The notes under the pieces: model-generated
What the model was told of the DNA's origin: nothing
Databases searched by the model: none
The model's input: only the letters and a program-made list of their open reading frames with translations
NCBI RefSeq assembly: GCF_047496725.1
Contig: NC_132974.1
Coordinates: 1,495,501 to 1,559,500, forward strand
Direction of reading: 5' to 3'
Length of the DNA stretch: 64,000 nt
DNA from: Anoplolepis gracilipes
Taxonomy: Eukaryota > Arthropoda > Insecta > Hymenoptera > Formicidae
Translations under genes and position numbers: made by a program
Part shown: positions 11,671 to 22,296 of the stretch, piece by piece
Position numbering within the stretch: position 1 is the stretch's first letter
Layout of the letters: each line of letters opens with the position of its first letter

Positions 11671-11733
11671 AATTCTTAAAAATGAATACAAATATATATA
11701 TAATATATATTTGTATTCATTTTTAAAAATTCC
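11671..11733. repeat. AT-rich inverted repeat
   Basis: The sequence ttaaaaatgaatacaaatat on the left is followed, across a short TA-rich centre, by its inverted copy on the right. The arms are about 28 bp and nearly perfect. It could be a small fold-back element or replication-slippage palindrome. It contains no coding sequence. Confidence 0.65.
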
Positions 11734-14700
11734 GAATATATTGACCCTTTAAAAAAAAAAAAAAAACAAAGAAAGAAGATGACTGAGCACAGATAAATCT
11801 ACTATACTCCCGCGTGCATTTAATGACTATTAGAAAACCTGAGCTTCTACAGAAAGAAAAGAATCATTTGTTCTCATTCGCGGCAGGCCTTAAAAAAGAA
11901 TCGCGTAAACGACGACGACGACAGTTAACAAACGGTCGTAGCTCGCGACACTCCATTATGCAATGTAATGTCAGTAAATGCTGCATAATGCAGCGACGGA
12001 AGGAAACAGGATGAAGATCGGAGGAAGAAGATGAGGCGATTATTAATTCAAGCTTTATCGTCGCTCTCCGCTTTGGGATAGTAAAATAATGTTAAGAAAC
12101 AGACGCAGAAAGAAAGCAATGAACATTAGGATGTACGTTGAAACAGGCAGGCTAAAATCAGTCATCGCGTCATTGTCATCATCCTCGTCCTCGTCGTGTG
12201 TTCCCGCCATTACAAAAGCCAGAAATGGAAAGCGATTTCCGTGATAAATGGATTTTAATCAAACGCGTTCCAGCAGAAAAATAATGCACGTGCACGGGTG
12301 CACGTTACGAGTTTGCACGCGACGTGCATTAACGATGAACTTAATTAGGTCATCGCTATTCGTTCGCACGCCACGATCGAGCGATTTCGTTTCAGAGATC
12401 TCGTCTTCTGGAAAATCGATTCGTCTGGATATTTATCAGACTCAAAGGATGACGAATCGCCGTCACCAGCGAGAACTCAGTCGCGTAAGCACGTGCGCAT
12501 CACGATTTTCTCCGCATAATGCATGCAAATTTTTCCATTAATAGAAAACGATATATCGCCGCCGTGGTGATGTCGATATCAATATGATAAATTTCCCACT
12601 TGTTTTCGTGAAATCCATAACACGTATGTTTTAGAATTAAGTTAAAACATGGTGAAAGAATCTCATTTCTGTCTCATAATTGTATTTTTTGTAAAAAAAA
12701 TTATTCGGTAAAATCAAACTTAGCAATAATACATGATTTAATTTTTTAAGGTTTGCAAAAATTAAATAAATCTTCCGGAAAAAACGATTTCTTTCTAGTA
12801 TAAACAAGTATAGTTTAGAAAAAGACGTTCTTTGTTCTTTTATGAACAGTTTACCTAGAAGCTCAGAAAATCTAGAAGTATAATTAGATTTAACAGACAG
12901 AATAAATACGAGAGATTAAAATTATATACAGGCCATTTCGCAGAATTATTGCAGGAAAAGAGTACATATCTTTTATGGCGGGTGTTGACTGTTCGTTCGC
13001 AGTTTTATCGCGACGGTGTTTGGAGCGATAAGTTACGCTCTTAAGGTTTTTTCGATAACAGAGCGAACATAACTCAAGTCGTGTAAATTCTCGAATCGCT
13101 AGACGTTTTTGACATGAAAAATATTAAATATTGTTCATATTATAAATATGAATGGTTCGAATTAGATATTGTTAATAAATATAATTCACGATAATATATT
13201 CACAAAATTTAGCAAATTGCGAGAATGTTAATTTCCAGCATTTAAATGAGCTACAGCAAAAAATCTCACTAGCTTTGTTACAATATGCCATTGTTGATAT
13301 AGTTGAATCGATTCCTTTTAAAATCCTACTCTGGCAGTGAGTTTGCAAAGAAGGATAGCTTCCAGCGATTGAACGAATTAATTCAAACACTTAATTCTGG
13401 ACTTCGCTTATCAAGCTATCGTTTGAAACAATTTCCTAAAAAAAATAACATTATCTTATCATAATTTGTTCTGGAAATGAAATCTTCTTTTTTATATGAA
13501 TAAAAAAATATAGGTATAATAGAAATTAAAATTTTTGATAAACTGTAATTTTAATAACAATTCATTATTTTAAGATTTATTATATTCGTATAATGTATAA
13601 TTAATAGCATAAATATCACAAAAAAATTAAAGAATTATTTGTTCTTTGTGTATATAGAATTTTGAAATTTTTAGAAATTTATAATATTTTTGTGACATCT
13701 ACATAAAGAAAAATAAATAGAGTATTATTTTCTTTAGTTTAATGCAAAATAAATATGCCTGGTTAATTTTTACTATCATTTGTCGAAGACATATATATAC
13801 ACATTTATACGAGTTATTCTAAGAGAACAGAATCTTTTCCTCCGAATGAAAAAAACAATAATGTCAGTAATCTCGCTTTGCCGAGGATGGAATCGCGCCT
13901 TATACGTGAGAGATGTGATCGCAATTCGAGTTTGGATCAAGTGACAAATACATACGTACATTCCTCATTAAGCCATCGAAGTAGCGAATGTAATTACGAG
14001 AGTAAATCCCCGCTTGAGATTACACCGTTAGTAGTATGCCGGCCATTAATCGGCGGATAATTACGCGCGGACCTCATCAAAGTCGTCTTGCGAACGAGCG
14101 AGCGATGTCTCTCGACTTTCGTGTAGCACTGGCAGTGGAATCGATTTATGCCATTTCGTCAGTCGGAGTTCCCCGTGCTCTCTGCACTTGACACATGTAT
14201 ATCGCCGATTAAAGGATCATCTCCGCTAACTCACAGCGGAGTTTAATTGGATCGTCTTGTGCCTGCGTTCGAATACCAAGGGAGAAATGTGCGTGTGATT
14301 TGCACGACTACTACAAGCGTCTCGGGTATTGCAAATTATATTGCAAGCTCTTGAATCTTCATTTTGCTCGCCTTTGAGCGCCGAGGGAAGCAAAGAGCGG
14401 CATAAATGAGGGAAAATTTTGACTCAATTGCAAAGTGACAGAACAATGTGATGTTAAAATGTTCCTCAAAACTATCCTTCTTAATCATCCTGTTATGATT
14501 TTTCTTACGAATTTTACTATTATATAATTATTAAAATGTGTTAAATATTAAAAAGATTCAATAGAAGATATTTTGATAATAGATAGATAATTTTACCGAT
14601 TCGACTTATATATAAGAAAGCACAAATCTAAATTAATTTTAAATTTTCATGTTTGAAATATTTATTTCCGTGTCGTAATTAAAATGTCTGTATGTAGGTA

Positions 14701-15090
14701 TAGAGAAGAACTTTCTGAACATTTTATGGCTCGTCGTGACGGTCGACCACGATCAATTACACGTCGAAAGATGCCACTTAAAGACCGTCGCGTTGCGAGG
14801 TTTCCGTCACGGAAAAAAGGTAAAAGCATTTAAGTGAAAGAAGTTAGCGATCCGGGATGGTATCAGGCTGTGTGCAAAAGACTCTGTTGACTTTAATTGG
14901 ATCGCCCATCTTGCCAAGAATTATACGTGGAAATCACATGACAACTCTCTCCTTTACCTCTTCTCCATGTGTAAATATAGTCGAGTTGCTTGCGTTTATT
15001 TGCGAGATGTAAAGTTTCAAGACGACATACCGAAAGAAACAACTAATTAAGCAGAGTGACTCAAATAGTGTCAAAACAGAGAAAGAGAAA

Positions 15091-15112
15091 GAGAGAGAGA
15101 GAGAGAGAGAGA
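15091..15112. repeat. (GA)11 microsatellite
   Basis: GA run preceded by degenerate GAAA units. Confidence 0.95.
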
Positions 15113-16424
15113 AGGAAATATAGACAATTAAAAATTCTTCTTTATGTAATATGTTTGTTTACTCAATATTCATAATTTAATTTATCTTGTAGCCAATAGT
15201 GCATGAATAGTATTTAATTCAAATTTTATGATTCTTTTAATACACAATTCGATATTTGGTTTATATGTATTTTTACACAAGACAGCAAAATGATATTTTT
15301 CATAAAGAAAATTCTCTCGTTCTTTTTTCACTTCTTTTTATGTGCATGTAATAAATTATTCTCTAAGATGTACAACTTTCAATTTTCAAAACCAAAGTTA
15401 GCGGCTATAACAAATTCCGTTATCCGAATCAATTACCGTGCTTCAACTTAGCAGCACTACTTTCTGGAGCGAGGAAATTAATGATGCATTACGACGGTCG
15501 GAATTATCCGGTGAAGGAAAACGGCCGCAAGTCACGTGACACGTGGATGATAAAATTCTTTCATTTTTTAAAAGAGATCTCGGACTACAATGAAAAAAGG
15601 ATACACCGCAATATCCGACTCTAATATCCTAAAGTGAAATGGCACTTTTACGTCTCGCATTTCGTGGTACATCGTTTTCAGGACGTTTCGTTGCGTTTTG
15701 ACGTTGTACATATGCGCTATAATAAACATCCAGCCAGCTTGACGAGAGTCGTTCTTTTGTTCATCACGCGCGATGAACATCCGACTTGTCACTTTATCAC
15801 ACCTGACGCACAGCGTGATGAGACAATAGTTATTTTCGTCGAAATGAGTACATGGAATATCCCATACATGCATGTTATGTATAATAAATTCATTCATATT
15901 TATCTAACCGTATATATCGCACTAATTGTAAGCATACAAAATGCATATTTGCAAAACTGTTAAAATATCGTTGTTAAATATTTTATTAATATAAGTGACC
16001 CATAATATAGCAATTAAAACAGCTGTTAAAGTATTAGCGATGCATAATTGCGGCTGAAGGAAAGTTTGCGCAAATTTCAAGCACTTTTTCCAAGAAACTC
16101 CGAGAATTTAACTTATCTCTATTTTAGATATTTTATGTGTAATGTTATCAGTAATAAGATTATACGATGTAATTTTACAGCTAAAAGTTACCTCTTTATT
16201 ATTTCCTATTTGTAATTTACGTATCACTATAACATGAAATTTAATATTTTGAATTCAACTTTATAAAAGAGTATTAATTAAAATTGAAATTATTCCTCAT
16301 ATGAAATGAAGTAAGTACATTCAATAAATTATAAATTCTTCACAAAAAATCTCTTAGATTTATATTGCATAAATGATATCAGTAAATCGCGCATGTCTGT
16401 CATTTTCTTTTCAGCCCGCACGAT

Positions 16425-16426
16425 AT

Positions 16427-16505
<79 letters not shown>
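16425..16505. repeat. Compound microsatellite (ACAT)n-(AC)n-(AT)n
   Basis: An ACAT tetranucleotide run, then about 15 AC units, then about 15 AT units in direct succession. This is typical slippage-derived compound sequence and a likely polymorphic marker. Confidence 0.97.
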
Positions 16506-17898
16506 CTTATAATAAAGCTTCTATCTATAAAATTTTTGACATATGCTCGTGAAAAGCGAGACTTAAAATTTTTATCATGTTTTCTGACGAATCTCTCGAG
16601 ATTCAACGTGCTTCGAGTTTCCGCACAAACAAAATGCGTATACTGTTTTAATAGTTTCTGTCAACTCTGTTACTTGCCGCACGAACGGACGCAACGCGGC
16701 GCTTTCGTATTTTGTTTATATTTAGCGAACGCGGGTTTTATTTATACAATCTGGAAAGATGCCAACAATGTAGCATGTGTTGATTTCGTATACAAACGGA
16801 ATTAATAAAACTGACAAATCGATGTAACGTTATGTCTACGATAAAATATTACTTTTATATTTCAAACTGATTGTAAAGTTACATAGAAACATTTTTTTCA
16901 ATCCTCAGCTTTTACCTTTAGTTACATTTTAAGGTTAAACTTTCTTTAAAAAAATCTCTTATTGTACAATTAAATAAAAAAATAAAAAAAAGATTATTAA
17001 ACAATAATTAATAGTCAAATGTTTTGAATCAAAATAATAATTTATCAATTTTATCCGAATTCTTGGGGATAAAAATATAATTTTAAAAATTATTTTATTA
17101 TCTTAATAATTCTAAAAATTAATAGGTACATAACTTCTTATTTTATTTATTATAGAAGATTTTGTTTAGAAGATGGGATATCATTGTCAACATTGTTTCA
17201 CTTCAATTTCAAGGATCTCTTGCTCTTGCTGTGTGTGACTCGCACCGAGATGTATATATTCAATTATCGCGAAGAATTTCCAGAGGGATAGATCGAGAGA
17301 GGAGAAAGTCGGTAATCCGCCTTTTAAAGTGTACACAAACCGCAACGCGGCGATAAATTCAGTTTACAGTCCCAGGAGTTCGCGTCAAAGTCTCTTCTCA
17401 AAGACTTCATCGTGATAAAAAGAAAACGACGAATAAGCTTCACGATGGGTCTCCGCTACTTCACCGCAAGGTAATCCAAAGCTCAGCGTGATAAGTCAGT
17501 AGGTTAAATTTCTTTATACAATAATAGAAGCAAGGAGAAAAAGTAACAGTCGATCGTTCACTTTTGCGGTCAAAAATGTTTGCTCGAGTGCTCAGATTCA
17601 TTACAATAATCAAGGTTAGAGAAGACCGCATACCGAGGAATAGAACCTTATATTTTTGTCTTCTTGACTAATGACGCATTTTTACAATCGCCCGCGGGAA
17701 GATCGCCCATGCGGCAGGACAAAGTATAAAACCATCCTGGCGAAAAGAAAAAAATACTTGACGCGTAAACTGGGCAGTATTAAGATCGTGGTTGGCGTAA
17801 GCGATTTGTTGTAACCTAATTGTAGCTATAGTAATGGTAACGCGAATTTAATAAGCGAGCTATTCATTGAATTTAAACGAACGTTTTCCGTTCTTTCA

Positions 17899-17923
17899 AA
17901 AAAAAAAAAAAAAAAAAAAAAAA
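17899..17923. repeat. Poly(A) tract, about 25 bp
   Basis: A pure A run. No target-site duplication or retrotransposon body is visible beside it. Confidence 0.9.
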
Positions 17924-18096
17924 TCAGTTCGCAGCTGTGCTTTACGAATGTTACGTTTTTTCAATTCTGTATAAAAAATCCATTTTTCACTGTGTTTAGT
18001 ACCACATTATTAATTAGAAATAATGTATAATTAATTAATTAATTAAAATTGTCAAAAGACTACATGACACGACACCGAAAAGACACCAAGACTCAC

Positions 18097-18766
18097 CAGA
18101 AACTCGCCGCTACCGAGGCTCTGCTGAGATCCGTCCGGTGTGATGGCGAGGTCCGCGACGATCGACGTGGAGAAGCTTCTGCGTGCCTGATGATGGCACT
18201 TGTGTGGATTTCTTTGCGTGGCGTAATCGGAGACTATGGCGCTCTCATTCAGCTTAGACGTCCAGATCTCTTGTTCGCGCTGCGGCGACTGGCTGATCGT
18301 GCGATGCTTGGTGAATCTTGAGATCCGTTCGGTCTTCACCCAGTCGTGATTCGGACGAGGCTGACGCGTGATCGTCTGCAGGGACTTCATGGCGTTGAAG
18401 CGCGAAAAGCCGTCCTCCATCGCGGCCGCCCAGAGATGATCCGGCAGATCCCGGGAACCGCACTGTGTCTCTACGGATTGCCGGTCCGAGGATGAACCCA
18501 GACCGGACGTGGTCGGTGTGGTCGGATAATATCTTCGATAAGACGTGTCCTTGGAATCCTCGATATCCGTGGAGTAAAAGTCGCCGTCGCGCGACTCCAG
18601 CGAGCGGTTGTTCTCGTGCAGGTTCAAGGACGAACCGATGCCGGTCGAGGTGGTCGACGTGCGGCAGAAGCGCCGCTCGTTTGCCGACGTCCATATCTCA
18701 TCCGTGATCGAGGAACCGATCCCCGTGGAGGTCGTGGGCGTTCTGTGCGAGCGAGTCTTTCTATAG
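18097..18766 (-). CDS. Internal exon B of an unrecognised Ser/Thr-rich protein
   Basis: This 670-bp minus-strand exon is open throughout. It begins after an acceptor (pyrimidine tract, then cacacggcag) at 18766/18767 and ends at a strong donor, CTG followed by GTGAGT, at 18097/18096. The first base completes a codon split with exon A; the other 223 codons are whole, so the exon ends in phase 0. Three related segments, TPTTSTGIGSS, TSTTSTGIGSS and TPTTSGLGSSS, lie near residues 10, 37 and 84. Three Trp motifs, DEIWTS, DHLWAA and QEIWTS, lie near 23, 110 and 166. The rest is polar, with many Ser, Thr, Arg and Gln, no hydrophobic membrane span and no domain I recognise, so it is probably disordered. 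Its GC content is well above the flanks. Reading past the donor gives a stop within 16 codons and no nearby polyadenylation signal, so splicing is preferred. The gene family is unknown to me. Confidence 0.8.
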
Positions 18767-19680
18767 CTGCCGTGTGTTGATATGGGGGTAGTGGGAGAGA
18801 GGATAACGTTTGTATTTTCAAGTTGTATTTTCGCCTTCTTTAACTATACTCTTAAGACAAAACGAAAGAATGTACCGTGATAACGAAATTTCAAATAATT
18901 TAAGTTTGTAGTTGAATCGAAAATTAAGGTTTTTTTTTTTTTTTGTAAAAAAGAATACAATGAAAAAGTGAATGCAAATTAATCGGTAAGACAAACAAAG
19001 CAATTCATACTAATCTAGACTAATTTAGAAAGGACAGAAGATTTAGGAGCGTAATAAACTGCCGTGCAATTTTCTTCTTCCTTAGATATTTTCTCTACGA
19101 TTTGTACTGCTGATAAGAAAGATTAAAAAACCAAAAAAAAAAAAAAAATAAATTCTTAATAAATCTAGAATATTTGTTCTAAACTTGTGTATAATATGTG
19201 CAAACTTTCACGAAGTTTTTTCAAAACAAAAAAATTTTAGAAACTTCCTGTCAGCAACACTTGAGAGATTGAACGATAATGAAAGTTAATAGAATAAACG
19301 CGAATCGAACAAGGGACTTTTTGACGTAGTAGATGCAGTAACTCACAAAATCGATCGATTCAAAAATTAATATCAATTATAAATTATATAAAAAAAAATA
19401 TGTATATATATATATTAATATTTATATTTATAGATATAAATTTATAGATATAAATTTAGACAAATAAAATTTTTATGCATATAAATATAAATTTATATCT
19501 ATAAATATCATTTTTATACATTTATATATTTATAAAAAATATATATCTGTAATATTCTTTTCTATAATATACAAGATATAAAAATTCATTTTTGTGTTAT
19601 CTTTTTCCTCTCCTTCTCATCTAAAAAATTTTACAAAATTTTTAAAACCATCGATCAATTACGTGCATAATTGTGTATAC
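18767..19680 (-). other. Intron between exons A and B
   Basis: A 914-bp AT-rich interval bounded on the minus strand by a GTATAC donor at 19680 and a cggcag acceptor ending at 18767. It holds T and A homopolymer runs (near 18930 and 19133) and an AT-rich inverted repeat near 19427-19510. No open frame inside it resembles an exon. Confidence 0.7.
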
Positions 19681-20198
19681 CTATGAGGGAGATTTCTCTC
19701 TCTCCAGAGCTCATCGGGATTCGCGGGGGACGTGTGGTTCGAAGCAGAGGTCGCGAGGGTAGTGTGCTGATTCGCGTAGGAGCACCTCTGCGGAAACCCC
19801 ATCCCCTCGTCCAGACCGGCCGCCCAGAGCGATTCGAGGGGTAGATCCTGGGCGCCCACGGGGGTGCCGCCGGCGCCCTTGCCACTCCTCGTACTCGTCC
19901 CGTGTTTCCCCCCGTTCCCGGTGGAGGGAAACACTCTCTCGGCACCCTGAAGGACGCAGCACATGCTCGTGCCGCCTCCCCCGTCGCTGCCCTCGACGCC
20001 ACCACCCTCCTCCTCCGCCTCCGACCCCCTGGAACCAGAGCTTTGCAGGCAACCTATTGTGACCGAGCTTTTGATCTGGTGCCAGGCCTCGACCCCTTTT
20101 TTTAAGAGGGGGTGACGACCCTCCCGGCAGTCGGTTCCTCTTGTTCGCTTCTTCTGGCAGGCCCTGACAGGCCCGACGTATCCTTCAAGGTCGGCCCT
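19681..20198 (-). CDS. Exon A of the same unrecognised protein, upstream of exon B
   Basis: The minus-strand frame is open from 20198 (just after an in-frame tga) to a CATAG/GTATAC donor at 19681. It leaves two bases (AG) that join the first base of exon B to make a Ser codon and keep the frame open. GC content is high. Over the 172 whole codons there is an acidic-Gly region (EAEEEGGGVEG near residue 60, four Gly near 73), then a Gly/Ser/Thr-rich stretch, DLPLESLWAAGLDEG near 118 and NPDELWRERN near 160. DLPLESLWAA echoes DLPDHLWAA in exon B. The 5' boundary is uncertain: candidate acceptors end in gtcag (exon from 20163), caccag (from 20075, phase 0, with a pyrimidine tract upstream) or caatag (from about 20055). 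The coordinates give the largest open extent, so the true exon may be shorter. Confidence 0.65.
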
Positions 20199-21512
20199 TC
20201 ATCCCTCCCGCTGTTTTTGTGCGTTTGCAAGTGTTTCTTTGATTGCTAATCGCTGGAATTACTTAATAGTTGAATGGTTGACACGATGCTCCAGTGTCTT
20301 CTTTCCAATGAATTGCAGGCGAATAGTAATTCGAGGAGATTCGAGACACTGAAAATTGATTTCGCCCCACTGTAGCTCACAGGCAGAATAATTTAATGTC
20401 GTTGCAGATCTTTCGTAGGATGATTTGTGAAGGAAAGCGGAAATCGTAGGAAAAGAATGCATTAAAACTACTCTAGAGATATTTGTGCGTAGAAACATTA
20501 AAGAGAGAAATTATCTAAATCTCGATGATATAAAATTTCATAGAAACACAATAGCACGATACCAGGATATTCTAATATTACTGGACTCAGTTCACGAAAT
20601 GTGCAAACTCATCCGTAATTTCTCGTAATCGCATCTGGCGCATCAGTTACAACCATATTTCATTTGGTTCGCTACTAAGCGAATACAACCATTCGTTCTA
20701 ATATTCATAATATAATCCTAAAATGTAAATATTTAATCTAATTTAGGACATAGTATTCATAAACATTTCTAGTAAAATACCCAACACAATTTTTATACTC
20801 AACGTAAAAATATTCATTCAAAATTATGATAATTTGAAATTGCATATTCAATAATTATAATTGTAAAATTTTTTAATTTTAATATTATATCTATAAAAGA
20901 CAATAAATATAATAATGATTATTATTAAATTTGATTTACGACTTTATTATATATTATTTAATTAATTATATTTTTAATTAATTGTATTATATATACAGTA
21001 AAGCTATGTCAGCGTTATATGCCAGACATATACACATCTATATACACGTACACGCGTGCATAAGAATTGTTTTATGCGACGTCAATGTAACATATATAAA
21101 TAAATTTAAAAAATATAATATTTCATGAAATTTATTTTACCAATAATATCATGACATTTTTATTTTCCCAATCTCTCTGTTTCTTACAGTTTAATACAAT
21201 AAATTATTCAGATAGGCTATTTACAGCGTGGCAGATTATCAAGAAATGTGAAATATGCGAATCGAAATTTGATACTATATCCATTTCTGTCAATCATAAC
21301 TTCCATACTCATTTTTTTGTTTATTCGTCAGGACATGCACGGCGCGACATTAATGAAGACTAATGTGAAAGTCGGAGTAAAGTTCGATCAATCCGGGCGC
21401 GGGCGCACTATCTACACATGCGAATCGATTCCGAGAACATCGGTAAAAAGCTTCCAATGCCGATGGAGATTCGATGGGATTTGACCATTATACCGTAAAT
21501 ACAGACAAATTG

Positions 21513-21548
21513 AAAGCCGCGTAATTCGTTATTTACCGACGCGGCTTT
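21513..21548. other. Stem-loop with 10-bp GC-rich stem
   Basis: aaagccgcgt pairs with acgcggcttt across a 16-nt loop. It stands out because the surroundings are AT-rich. No known RNA or protein-binding site is recognised. Confidence 0.35.
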
Positions 21549-22250
21549 GTAATTGACCGAGGCACAACAGACTCGATGATTTATTGCAATCGTCGAGACC
21601 CTTTTCGCGGGGTCTGATCTGTCCCGTTCGTGTCGGCTGTCTCCGACGGAGATTTACGAGCGATATGCTGTCGAAACGTCAGCAAAAACATATGGTGGTA
21701 GCGACCCTGGATGGTCCATCCCCCCGTCTAACGAGAGAGTTCTCGGTCGGTCTGCTCTCATGAATGTTCGTATATAATTGTCAAACTAGCTTGGAACACG
21801 ATTAAATTCATGAATTTACACAGTTTTTCGAGTCTTAATTCTGAAAAATTTGGAATAAAAAGAAACAAATATGACGTTTTTCAGTGATATAATATTGTGA
21901 ATCTAATAAATCTCAGAATTCAAGAACCATTAGTTTCTGTTTCTGAATATAATATTGCCAATTAATGAGAAGTAAATCATGTTTTGATTCTACTTCAAGA
22001 ATATTGCAGCGGCAACGTTGATATTTGCGCGATCAAATTAATATCTTGTTTACCCTTTAAATATGCTGATCTAACTCTCTGAATTAAACTTGATATATTT
22101 TCCTAGAATTCCCAGTATACACCAAACGCAGCGATAATAATTAGCAAATTACGGAGTTGAACCGATCATACACGTTGATTGCATAAAACGTATATTTCCC
22201 GACCGGGTACGAAATTACAACAGAATGATATATTACATCTGCCCTTCTCT

Positions 22251-22253
<3 letters not shown>

Positions 22254-22286
<33 letters not shown>
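22254..22286. repeat. TC microsatellite
   Basis: TC dinucleotide run of about 16 units with a degenerate right edge. Confidence 0.95.

Positions 22287-22296
<10 letters not shown>

Larger units (their letters stand above)
4751..18090. other. Long stretch without a supported gene
   Basis: AT-rich DNA with scattered short open frames on both strands. None shows convincing coding composition, splice signals with matching phase, or recognisable protein similarity. Named contents are the hairpins at 5161-5216 and 5519-5629, paired stem-loops at 9341-9417, an AT palindrome at 11671-11733, ATT-rich simple sequence at 7801-7884, and several microsatellites listed separately. Part of it is probably the intron after exon B of the minus-strand gene, but I could not identify the next exon. 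Confidence 0.6.

Noticed and set aside
16400..16606. Open frame with Val-Cys and Ile-Tyr dipeptide runs
   Set aside because: It is translation of the compound AC/AT microsatellite.
17445..17470. ATG followed by eight codons and an AAG/GTAATC donor on the + strand
   Set aside because: It resembles a short first coding exon, but 26 bp is too little to support, no promoter is evident upstream and no partner exon was found.
17724..17780. gtataaaac resembling a TATA box with a gcagt downstream
   Set aside because: The spacing of nearly 50 bp to the initiator-like gcagt is too long and no exon follows; TATA-like strings are frequent in this AT-rich DNA.
18254..18694. 146-codon open frame in another frame of exon B
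   Set aside because: It overlaps exon B on the same strand and reads as an Arg/Ala/Gly-rich by-product of high GC; the exon B frame has the better splice sites and internal repeats.
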